32,276 nucleotides of DNA from Polaribacter sp. GTDB lineage: Bacteria; Bacteroidota; Bacteroidia; Flavobacteriales; Flavobacteriaceae. The position numbers and the translations under genes are program-made. Numbering within the stretch: position 1 is the stretch's first letter; every line of letters begins with the position of its first letter. Where the stretch lies: the NCBI GenBank assembly GCA_029252865.1, contig JAQXAP010000121.1:1-32276 (forward strand). Direction: 5' to 3'. Positions 23,898 through 32,276 of this stretch are shown in pieces. The notes under the pieces are model-generated. The model saw nothing but the letters and a program-made list of their open reading frames with translations. It searched no databases and was not told the origin of the DNA.

Positions 23898-24863
23898 GTG
23901 AGTAGTATTCCTTGGCAAGACAAACCTGAAAATAGTAATGATGTAGTTTGGAGATATTCCAAAAATCCTATAATTAATAGGTATGATATCCCATCGTCAA
24001 ATAGTATTTTTAATAGCGCGGTTGTTCCCTTTAAAGATGGCTATGCGGGCGTTTTTAGATGTGATAATAAAGCGGTTCAAATGAATATTTTTGCAGGTTT
24101 TAGCAAAAATGGTATCGATTGGGATATTAACCATGAGCCTATTTCTATGCAAGCAGGTAATACCAATATGATTGATTCTGATTATAAATACGACCCGCGG
24201 GTTGTTTTTATCGAAGATCGCTACTGGATTACTTGGTGTAATGGATACAATGGACCTACCATCGGTATAGGTTATACGTTCGATTTTATAGAGTTCTTTC
24301 AATGTGAAAATGCTTTTTTACCATTTAATAGAAATGGCGTTTTGTTCCCACAAAAAATAAATGGAAAGTATGCAATGCTGAGTCGTCCTAGTGATAACGG
24401 ACATACTCCTTTTGGAGATATTTATATTAGTTACAGTCCCGATATGAAATATTGGGGAGAACACCGTTGTGTTATGAAAGCTACTCCTTTCGAAAATAGT
24501 GCTTGGCAATGCACTAAAATTGGTGCTGGCCCGATTCCAATATTGACTAATGAGGGCTGGCTCATGTTATATCATGGCGTAATAAATACTTGCAATGGAT
24601 TTAGATATGCAATGGGATCGGCTATTTTAGATTTAAATGCTCCTGATCAAGTAAAATATAGAACCCAACCCTATTTACTTGGGCCAGCTGAACCATACGA
24701 GATGATTGGAGATGTGCCTAATGTCGTTTTCCCTTGTGCTGCCTTACATGATATTAAGGAGGACAAATTAGCAATCTATTATGGAGCAGCAGATACAGTA
24801 GTAGCTTTGGCTTTTGGTAAATTAAGTGAAGTTGTACAGTACACAAAAGAGAATAGCTTATAA
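23898..24863 (+). CDS. GH130-type beta-mannoside phosphorylase, predicted cytoplasmic (GTG start)
   Basis: 321 aa; [87 protein letters not shown]. No signal peptide or lipobox. Confidence 0.88.
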   Translation: MSSIPWQDKPENSNDVVWRYSKNPIINRYDIPSSNSIFNSAVVPFKDGYAGVFRCDNKAVQMNIFAGFSKNGIDWDINHEPISMQAGNTNMIDSDYKYDPRVVFIEDRYWITWCNGYNGPTIGIGYTFDFIEFFQCENAFLPFNRNGVLFPQKINGKYAMLSRPSDNGHTPFGDIYISYSPDMKYWGEHRCVMKATPFENSAWQCTKIGAGPIPILTNEGWLMLYHGVINTCNGFRYAMGSAILDLNAPDQVKYRTQPYLLGPAEPYEMIGDVPNVVFPCAALHDIKEDKLAIYYGAADTVVALAFGKLSEVVQYTKENSL

Positions 24864-24877
24864 ATGAATATAATTCT

Positions 24878-25951
24878 ATGACTTTAAATAATATATCTTT
24901 AATCATTGTGTTTTTTTGCACGCTAACAGCGAGTTATTCGCAGATTGCAAAAGATGTTATGCCATTAAAACAAATAGTTCATAAAACTACCGAAACCATA
25001 ATTATAGATGGTAAAGCCAACGAAACCTCTTGGAAAAAGGCTTCTTGGAGTAACGATTTTATTGATATTGAAGGTGTTAAAACCCCCAATCATCAAACCA
25101 ATGTAAAAATGTTATGGGATGAAAACTATTACTATATTCTAGCTAAAATTGAAGAGCCTCATGTTTGGGGTGACATAAAAGCGCATGATGCAGTTATTTT
25201 TTACAATAACGATTTTGAAGTATTTATTGACCCCGATGGAGATACTCATAATTATTATGAATTAGAAATTAATGCTCTTAATACTGTTTGGGATTTATTC
25301 ATCACCAAACCATACAGAGAACTCAATAACCCTGTATTAAATGATTGGAATTATACAGGATTAAAATCAGCAGTAACAGTTAATGGAACTTTAAACAACC
25401 CAAATGATATTGATAAAGGTTGGACCTTGGAAATAGCTATTCCTTTTAAAGATTTAAGAGCTGCGTATGAACAGGACAATATTCCAAGAGATACTTTTTG
25501 GCGTGTCAATTTTTCAAGAGTAAACTGGCAATATCAAATTACAGATGGGAAATACGAGAGAAAAAAAGGAGCTAACGGTCAATTTTTAGAAGAATACAAT
25601 TGGGTATGGTCTCCTCAAGGTGTTATAAATATGCATGAACCAGAAAAATGGGGTTATGTTTATTTTTCTTCAAAAAAAGTAGGAGAAAAAGATAATTTCA
25701 ATATTCCAAAAGATGAAAAAATTAAATGGAAACTATATGAATTGTATAGAGCTCAAAAAACTTACTTTGAAAAGTACAATACATATGCAACCATATTAGA
25801 TAGCTTAACAGATTCTTCAATTATAATAGAAAACAAAAAATTAAATCCTATTCTTGAAAGCCATAAAACTGGATATAATTTATCTGTATTAAGCCCATTT
25901 TCTGATAAAATTTTAATACTAAAAGAAGATGGCAAATTCATCTCAAAATAA
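24878..25951 (+). CDS. Secreted carbohydrate-binding family 9-like protein
   Basis: Signal-peptide-like MTLNNISLIIVFFCTLTASYSQ; IIDGKANETSWKKASWSNDFIDIEG...VKMLWDENYYYILAKIEEPHVWG...NNDFEVFIDPDGDTHNYYELEINALNTVWDLF, typical of CBM9-like domains. Confidence 0.82.
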   Translation: MTLNNISLIIVFFCTLTASYSQIAKDVMPLKQIVHKTTETIIIDGKANETSWKKASWSNDFIDIEGVKTPNHQTNVKMLWDENYYYILAKIEEPHVWGDIKAHDAVIFYNNDFEVFIDPDGDTHNYYELEINALNTVWDLFITKPYRELNNPVLNDWNYTGLKSAVTVNGTLNNPNDIDKGWTLEIAIPFKDLRAAYEQDNIPRDTFWRVNFSRVNWQYQITDGKYERKKGANGQFLEEYNWVWSPQGVINMHEPEKWGYVYFSSKKVGEKDNFNIPKDEKIKWKLYELYRAQKTYFEKYNTYATILDSLTDSSIIIENKKLNPILESHKTGYNLSVLSPFSDKILILKEDGKFISK

Positions 25952-27056
25952 ATCTATCATGAATTTACATAAATTATTATTTATCACTTTAATACTTGTA
26001 TTTTTTTCTTGTAAAAAAACAGAAAAACAAAAAATTAATATTGAAAAGCCTAAATTCGAATTTGGTGTATGGACAACAGCTGATAAAGACAAATCAAATG
26101 CAAATTATGCTTTGGAATTTGAAAAATATAAAAACGCAGGAATTGACGAGGTTTTAATCAATACAATAACAGACCCCTTGTTATTAAAAAGAATTGTTCC
26201 CATCGCTAAAGAAAAAGGTTTAAAAATACATGCATGGATCATGACAATGAAACGTCCTGATGATTCTATAGCATTATCGCACCCAGAATGGTATGCTGTG
26301 AATAAAGAAGGAAAATCTTGTTTTGACACCAGGCCTTATGTAGATTATTACCAATGGTTATGCCCAACAAGAAAAGCCTCTCGTAATCATGTTTTAGGAT
26401 TGGTAGAAGAATTGGCGAAAGTAGATGGTATAGAAAGCGTTCATTTAGACTATATCCGTTTTTCAGATATATTTTTACCCATTGGACTATTACCTAAATA
26501 CAATTTAGAACAAGAAACAGAACTTCCAGAATTCGATTTTTGTTATTGTGATACTTGTATTAATGAATTTGAAAAAGTACATCATAAAAATCCGCTTAAC
26601 ATGAAAAATACTTCTATAGATATGGAATGGAAGCAGTTTAGACTGAATGCAGTTAAAAGAGTTGTTGATGAAGCTTATCAAATAGTACATAAATACAATA
26701 AGAAATTAACGGCGGCAGTTTTCCCTTATCCAGAAATGGCAGATCATATGGTGCGACAAAGATGGGATAAATGGGACATTGATGAGGTGTACCCTATGAT
26801 TTACCATGGATTTTATAATGAAGAAATTGATTGGATTGGCTTTGCAACAAAACAAGGAGTTCAAGATGTAAAACATAAAAATATTGGAGTAAATACGGGT
26901 GTTTATTTACCACCTTTTAAATCTGCAAACGAATTGAAGACAGCCATTTTGTTAGCCAAAGACAATGGCGCCAAGGGAGTAACGTTTTATGATGGTAATG
27001 CTTTAACCGAGGATCATATGAAGATGATTAGGAATGTCAAAAAAAGCTTAGAATAG
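25929..27056 (+). CDS. Putative glycoside hydrolase-like TIM-barrel lipoprotein ('family 10-like', GHL10-type)
   Basis: FEFGVWTTADKD...GLKIHAWIMTMKRPDDSIALSHPEWYAVNKEG...LCPTRKASRNHVLGLVEELAKVDGIESVHLDYIRFSD...WDIDEVYPMIYHGFYNEEIDWI; lipobox-like VFFSC. Start is probably ATG 25959. Confidence 0.72.
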   Translation: MANSSQNKSIMNLHKLLFITLILVFFSCKKTEKQKINIEKPKFEFGVWTTADKDKSNANYALEFEKYKNAGIDEVLINTITDPLLLKRIVPIAKEKGLKIHAWIMTMKRPDDSIALSHPEWYAVNKEGKSCFDTRPYVDYYQWLCPTRKASRNHVLGLVEELAKVDGIESVHLDYIRFSDIFLPIGLLPKYNLEQETELPEFDFCYCDTCINEFEKVHHKNPLNMKNTSIDMEWKQFRLNAVKRVVDEAYQIVHKYNKKLTAAVFPYPEMADHMVRQRWDKWDIDEVYPMIYHGFYNEEIDWIGFATKQGVQDVKHKNIGVNTGVYLPPFKSANELKTAILLAKDNGAKGVTFYDGNALTEDHMKMIRNVKKSLE

Positions 27057-27152
27057 AATTAATTTTACAAACCAAAATTGTTTAATCATTATTATATTTT
27101 ACTCAGCTTGTATATTGAAGTTTAATTTTTAAAAATTCTAAAAAAGAATATC

Positions 27153-28169
27153 GTGAAAAGAAGAAGTTTTATAGAAAAAGCCACTCTCGGTACTATTGGT
27201 ATTGGTGCTGTTTTGAGTTGTAAAAAAAATACAGAAACAAACGAGAACGGTATTACATCAAATACATCGACATCAGAAATAAAACCATTAATTATTTCTA
27301 CCTGGAATCATGGTTTGCCTGCAAATGAAGAAACTTGGAAACAATTAAAACAAGGAAACACCACGTTAGATGCTATTGAAGCGGGAATGAAAATTCCCGA
27401 AGCAGATCCAAAAGTAAGAAGTGTTGGATATGGAGGTTATCCGGATAAAGAAGGCAAAGTCACTCTAGACGCATGTATAATGGATCACGAGAGTAATTGT
27501 GGTTCAGTATCTTTTTTACAAGGAATTAAACACCCTATTTCCATAGCAAAACGGGTATTACAAAATACCCCACATGTTATGTTATCAGGCCAAGGTGCAC
27601 TTCAATTTGCATTATCTCAAGGGTTTACTGAAGAAAACCTGTTAACGCAAGAAGCAGAAAAGGATTGGAAAAAATGGTTGAGAAAATCAAAATACCAACC
27701 AGTAATAAATATGGAAAACCATGACACAATTTCTATGTTGGTAATCGATAAAGATGGAAACTTATCGGGAGGTTGCACCACAAGTGGTGCCGCCTGGAAA
27801 ATGCATGGACGCGTAGGTGATTCACCAATTATTGGTGCCGGTCTATTTCTAGATAATGAAGTAGGTGCGGCAGCCGCCACCGGTTTGGGAGAGGCGGTTA
27901 TAAGAACGGCTGGTAGTGCTATGGTTGTAGAACTAATGAGGCAAGGAAAATCGCCTTATGATGCTTGTAGAGAAATTGTAGAACGTATTTACAATAAGCA
28001 TAAAAACCATAGAGATATGAAACATTTACAGGTCGGTTTTATTGCTGTAAATAAAAAGGGAGAACATGCAGGTTATAGTTTACGATCAGGCTTTAATTAT
28101 GCCGTTTATGACGAAGAGATCGGAAATAGAATGGAAGATGCACCTTTTAAAATGTCATGGAAAAAATAA
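27153..28169 (+). CDS. N(4)-(beta-N-acetylglucosaminyl)-L-asparaginase (glycosylasparaginase), Ntn-hydrolase
   Basis: GTG start; Tat-like MKRRSFIEKATLG with lipobox-like AVLSC; NHDTISMLVIDKDGNLSGGCTTSGAAWKMHGRVGDSPIIGAGLFLDNEVGAAAATGLGEAVIRTAGS matches glycosylasparaginase (Thr of HDT = autocleavage nucleophile). Confidence 0.94.
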   Translation: MKRRSFIEKATLGTIGIGAVLSCKKNTETNENGITSNTSTSEIKPLIISTWNHGLPANEETWKQLKQGNTTLDAIEAGMKIPEADPKVRSVGYGGYPDKEGKVTLDACIMDHESNCGSVSFLQGIKHPISIAKRVLQNTPHVMLSGQGALQFALSQGFTEENLLTQEAEKDWKKWLRKSKYQPVINMENHDTISMLVIDKDGNLSGGCTTSGAAWKMHGRVGDSPIIGAGLFLDNEVGAAAATGLGEAVIRTAGSAMVVELMRQGKSPYDACREIVERIYNKHKNHRDMKHLQVGFIAVNKKGEHAGYSLRSGFNYAVYDEEIGNRMEDAPFKMSWKK

Positions 28170-28205
28170 AAAATTAACAATTATACATTCATCTAAATTA
28201 ATAAT

Positions 28206-30527
28206 ATGCTTTTTAAAAGATTCTTAAATCAAATCGCAATTTTAGTAATTTTATTAAGTTCTTGTTCAAAAACTAAAGTTTTTACAGAAAATGATATTCA
28301 AATAATTCCTAAACCAAAAGAGTTAAAAATTACAAAAGGATTTTTTGAGTTTTCGAAAAACACAAAATTTGTTGCTAATAATGCTTCTCAAAAAGAAATA
28401 TTAAATACTTTAATCGATAAATTTGATATCGCTGCAGGATGGAATCTTAAAATTGTAACAGACGTTCCTCAAAAGAATTATGTTAAGTTTAGTATTGATC
28501 CTAATTTAACAAACGAAGGATATTTACTTAATGTAACAAAAGATAATATTGTAATAAAAGCGAGAGGAAATACAGGATTTTTATATGGGCTTGAATCACT
28601 GCGTCAATTATTACCAAATGCCATTGAAAGTTCAACTTTAGTAAAAGATATAGAATGGCGTGTTCCGAATCTTTTAATTCAAGATGAACCCCGATTTAAG
28701 TGGCGAGGTTTGATGCTTGATGTATCTAGACACTTTTTTGAAATCGACTATCTTAAAGAGACTATAGACGCTATGGCAATGCTAAAACTAAATGTATTGC
28801 ATCTTCATCTAATAGATCACCAGGGATGGCGAATTGAAATAAAAAAATATCCAAAATTAACAAATATAGGTGCTTGGCGTGTACCTCAAGAAAATGTTCA
28901 TTGGAGAAGTCGTGAGATTAATGATTCTGAAGTAAAAGGAACCTATGGTGGTTTTTACACTCAAGAGCAGTTAGTGGAGCTTGTAAATTATGCCACTTCG
29001 AAAAACATTGAAATCATTCCAGAAATAGAGATGCCTGGACATGTATCAAGTGCTCTCGCTGCTTATCCGGAACTCTCTTGCTCTGGTGAAAAAATTGCTG
29101 TACCGTCAGGAGGTAATCCAAATAAAAATGTTTATTGTGGGGGTAAAGAATCGACTTATCGATTTTTAGAAGACGTATTGACTGAAGTGATGGAGATATT
29201 CCCCTCACAATACATTCATATCGGTGGCGATGAAGCTAAAAAATTTCAATGGAAAAAATGTAAATATTGTCAAAATCGAATCAAAAAAGAAAGCCTTAAA
29301 AATGAAGATGAACTTCAGAGCTATTTCATCAAAAGAATGGAAAAGTTTATCAATACAAATAATAAAAAATTAATTGGCTGGGATGAAATATTGGAGGGTG
29401 GATTAGCACCAGATGCTACGGTGATGAGTTGGAGAGGTGTGAAAGGTGGTATTGAAGCTGCAAAACAAGGGCATAATGTTATTATGACTCCTAACTCACA
29501 TTGTTATTTTGATCATTTTCAAGGGCCTCAAAATGAAGAACCTCTGGGAAATAGTGGATATTTACCATTAAGTAAGGTATACCAATTTGATCCGGTTGTT
29601 GAATCTATGAGTAAAGAGGAAGCTTCTTGTGTTTTAGGAGGGCAAGCAAATTTATGGGCGGAATATATTCCAACAGAAGAACACTCTCAATACATGCTTT
29701 ATCCAAGATTGGCGGCTTTAGCTGAAACGGTTTGGAGTTCTAAAAAGTTAAAAGATTGGGATAGTTTTTCTAAAAGAATTACTTCAATGTTTAAAAGATA
29801 TGAATTATTAGGGATTAACTATGCTAAGAGCGTTTACTTGGTAACTGCAGATGGAAAAATGAATACAGGGGAAAAAGTAGTTGAGGTTATCTTAAAAAAT
29901 GAATTTCCAAAATCAGACATTAGATATAGTATAGATGGAAACGAATTAAATAGTGAATCAAAAAAATATACAGAACCTATTAAAATTACTAAGACCACCA
30001 ATCTAAAAGCATCATTATTTAAAAATAATAAACCCATTGGTAGAGAACTAAACCAAACTATAAAGTTTCACAAAGGTATTGGAAAAAAGATTATCTATAA
30101 TGAAATTTACAATGACTCATATAAAGGGGTTGGGGAATTTAATATGATAAATACCTTGAGGGGAACAAAAAATTTCCGGGACGGCCAATGGCAAGCTTGG
30201 TTAGATAAAGATATGGAAGTTGTAATTGATTTAGAAAAAGAAACTTCAATCAGTCAAGTAATAGTTGGTTCTATGGAAAATCAAGGACCAGGAATTTATT
30301 ACCCAACAAAAATAGAGGTGTTTATTTCTGAAGATGGCAAGAAATACAAAATAGCAGGCAGTATTGAAAAAGCATATGCTAAAAATGCAGGTTCAGAATT
30401 AAAAGACTTCAAAATTAACTTTTCAGAACAAAAAGCGAGGTTTGTAAAAGTTGTGGCAACTAGTTTAAAACAAACCCCAACAGGGGGAAGTGTTTGGTTA
30501 TTTATTGATGAAATTTTAATTGATTAA
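28206..30527 (+). CDS. GH20 beta-N-acetylhexosaminidase, lipoprotein, with C-terminal HEX_C-like and F5/8-type domains
   Basis: FKWRGLMLDVSRHFF, LHLHLIDHQGWRIEIKKYPKL, EIIPEIEMPGHVSSALAAYPEL, YIHIGGDEAKKFQW (catalytic D-E pair), lipobox-like LLSSC; C-terminal VVIDLEKETSISQVIVGSM...VWLFIDEILID. Confidence 0.95.
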   Translation: MLFKRFLNQIAILVILLSSCSKTKVFTENDIQIIPKPKELKITKGFFEFSKNTKFVANNASQKEILNTLIDKFDIAAGWNLKIVTDVPQKNYVKFSIDPNLTNEGYLLNVTKDNIVIKARGNTGFLYGLESLRQLLPNAIESSTLVKDIEWRVPNLLIQDEPRFKWRGLMLDVSRHFFEIDYLKETIDAMAMLKLNVLHLHLIDHQGWRIEIKKYPKLTNIGAWRVPQENVHWRSREINDSEVKGTYGGFYTQEQLVELVNYATSKNIEIIPEIEMPGHVSSALAAYPELSCSGEKIAVPSGGNPNKNVYCGGKESTYRFLEDVLTEVMEIFPSQYIHIGGDEAKKFQWKKCKYCQNRIKKESLKNEDELQSYFIKRMEKFINTNNKKLIGWDEILEGGLAPDATVMSWRGVKGGIEAAKQGHNVIMTPNSHCYFDHFQGPQNEEPLGNSGYLPLSKVYQFDPVVESMSKEEASCVLGGQANLWAEYIPTEEHSQYMLYPRLAALAETVWSSKKLKDWDSFSKRITSMFKRYELLGINYAKSVYLVTADGKMNTGEKVVEVILKNEFPKSDIRYSIDGNELNSESKKYTEPIKITKTTNLKASLFKNNKPIGRELNQTIKFHKGIGKKIIYNEIYNDSYKGVGEFNMINTLRGTKNFRDGQWQAWLDKDMEVVIDLEKETSISQVIVGSMENQGPGIYYPTKIEVFISEDGKKYKIAGSIEKAYAKNAGSELKDFKINFSEQKARFVKVVATSLKQTPTGGSVWLFIDEILID

Positions 30528-30528
30528 A

Positions 30529-32276
30529 ATGATGAATAGAATTACTCTGATTATCCTTTTTTTAGTTCTCAATTTTGATGTAATAATCGGACAAGATCAA
30601 GCCTCATATGTGAACCCATTTATAGGTACTTCAAACTATGGTGCGACCTATCCTGGCCCAATTGCTCCCCGAGGTATGGTTAGTATAAGCCCATTTAATG
30701 TAGCGGGATCAAAAAACTTACCATTAGAAAAAGACAGTCAATGGTTATCTACACCTTATGTTCATGAAAACACTTTTTTAACGGGGTTTAGCCAAGTTAA
30801 CTTAAGTGGTGTAGGTTGTCCTGATTTAGGTGTTATTCTTCTAATGCCAACAACAGGAGAAGTTGAAACAAATCATTTGAAATATGGATCAACGTATTCA
30901 AACGAAGTTGCTAAAGCAGGTTATTACAGTTCAACAATTGATAAATACAATATAAAAGGTGAATTTACAACTTCAACAAGAGTTGGGGTTAGTAGATTTA
31001 CGTTTCCAAAAGGACAATCAAATATTTTATTAAATTTAGGTTTAGGGCTAACAAACGAAGAAGGTTCCGTGGTAAAAGTAATTTCGTCCACAGAGATAGA
31101 AGGCATGCGTTCTGTTGGCTCATTTTGTTATAATAGTCCAGAAGCTGCATATCCAGTATATTTTGTTGCCAAGTTTTCAAAACCAGCAGACACATTTGGA
31201 GTATGGAAAAAACCAGCAAAACATGAAGGAGTTGAAGCTAAGTGGATGACATATAATGGTAAACCTCGTTTAATGAAACAGACCACAAAAATGGTGGTTG
31301 GAGATAGTATAGGAACTTATTTTACATATAAATTTGATAAAACAGAAACTGTTGAAGTTAAAATTGGAATATCTTATGTAAGTATTGATAACGCACGTGA
31401 AAATCTACAAAAAGAGACAGATAATAAATCTTTTGACATTGTTTATAAAGAAACTTTTAACAAGTGGAATAATTTATTGTCTCGCATAAAAGTTGAAGGG
31501 GGATCTAAAGACGATAAAATTATTTTCTACACCGCACTTTACCACACACTAATTCATCCAAATATATTAAATGATTTTAATGGAGAATATCCTGAAATAA
31601 ACAGAGGTAAAATAGGGAAGACAGAGGATACACGTTACACAGTATTTTCACTTTGGGATACCTACAGAAATTTACATCAATTAATGTCTTTAGTATACCC
31701 GCAGCAACAATCTGATATGATAAAAAGTATGTTAGATATGTACAGTGAAAATGGGTGGTTACCAAAATGGGAATTAAATTCTACGGAAACTTTTACTATG
31801 GTGGGAGATCCAGCTAGTATAGTAATTGCCGATACGTACTTAAAAGGAATTCAAGATTTTGACATTAAAAAAGCTTACAAAGCTATGCTAAAAAGCGCCG
31901 ATCAAATAGAAAATAATCCATTACGACCAGAACTAAAAGATTATATTGAAAAAGGCTATGTTACAACAGATAACGAAGGTTCTGTCTCTAAAACAGAAGA
32001 ATATAATGTTGCTGATTATTCCATCGCTTTATTAGCAAAAGAACTAGGGGAAAAAGAAGATTACCAACGGTTTAAAAAACGTTCAATTTCTTATCGTAAA
32101 TTATTTGATAAAAATATAAATTTATTAAGACCTAGAAATTCTGATGACAGCTGGTATAACCCCTTCAACCCTGACGCAGGAGCTAATTTTACCAAAAATA
32201 TCGGTTTTATAGAAGGAAATGCATGGCAATATGCATTTATGGTGCCACATGATATAAATGGACTAAAAAAGTTGAT
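30529..32276 (+). CDS. GH92 family glycoside hydrolase (partial, runs off window)
   Basis: Open frame from ATG 30529 to window end, absent from the ORF track: MMNRITLIILFLVLNFDVIIGQDQASYVNPFIGTSNYGATYPGPIAPRGMVSISPFN...IIFYTALYHTLIHPNILNDFNGEY...YTVFSLWDTYRNLHQLMSLVYP...FIEGNAWQYAFMVPHDINGLKKL. Confidence 0.92.
   Translation, partial: MMNRITLIILFLVLNFDVIIGQDQASYVNPFIGTSNYGATYPGPIAPRGMVSISPFNVAGSKNLPLEKDSQWLSTPYVHENTFLTGFSQVNLSGVGCPDLGVILLMPTTGEVETNHLKYGSTYSNEVAKAGYYSSTIDKYNIKGEFTTSTRVGVSRFTFPKGQSNILLNLGLGLTNEEGSVVKVISSTEIEGMRSVGSFCYNSPEAAYPVYFVAKFSKPADTFGVWKKPAKHEGVEAKWMTYNGKPRLMKQTTKMVVGDSIGTYFTYKFDKTETVEVKIGISYVSIDNARENLQKETDNKSFDIVYKETFNKWNNLLSRIKVEGGSKDDKIIFYTALYHTLIHPNILNDFNGEYPEINRGKIGKTEDTRYTVFSLWDTYRNLHQLMSLVYPQQQSDMIKSMLDMYSENGWLPKWELNSTETFTMVGDPASIVIADTYLKGIQDFDIKKAYKAMLKSADQIENNPLRPELKDYIEKGYVTTDNEGSVSKTEEYNVADYSIALLAKELGEKEDYQRFKKRSISYRKLFDKNINLLRPRNSDDSWYNPFNPDAGANFTKNIGFIEGNAWQYAFMVPHDINGLKKL

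Noticed and set aside
27124-27137. 14-bp palindrome AATTTTTAAAAATT upstream of the glycosylasparaginase
   Set aside because: Pure A/T palindromes are expected by chance in such AT-rich intergenic sequence.

Overview
AT-rich window with Bacteroidota/Flavobacteriia-like character. It is essentially one glycan-catabolism locus made of two divergent gene blocks that meet at an intergenic region of about 420 bp (13325-13743). Minus-strand block (13324 down to 57): five intact family-S1 sulfatases, one sulfatase fragment lacking its N-terminal half, a full-length LacZ-type GH2, and a short secreted ORF that carries only the LacZ C-terminal region. Plus-strand block (13744 to window end): sulfatase, frameshifted GH2, second GlcNAc-6-sulfatase-like sulfatase, GH92 alpha-mannosidase, SSS-type Na+/solute symporter, GH130-type mannoside phosphorylase, CBM9-like protein, 'family 10-like' TIM-barrel lipoprotein, glycosylasparaginase (AGA), GH20 beta-N-acetylhexosaminidase, and a second GH92 that runs off the window. 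GH92 + GH20 + GH130 + glycosylasparaginase points to N-glycan dismantling. The seven intact sulfatases and LacZ-type GH2 suggest the substrate is a sulfated N-glycan or N-linked keratan-like chain. Main hypotheses: (i) a sulfated N-glycan utilisation locus; (ii) the uncharacterised TIM-barrel lipoprotein/CBM9-like pair supplies an otherwise missing chitobiose-core step; (iii) the SSS transporter feeds a cytoplasmic GH130. No SusC/SusD, regulator, RNA gene, CRISPR or mobile element was seen. All family calls come from reading motifs by eye; no database search was run.
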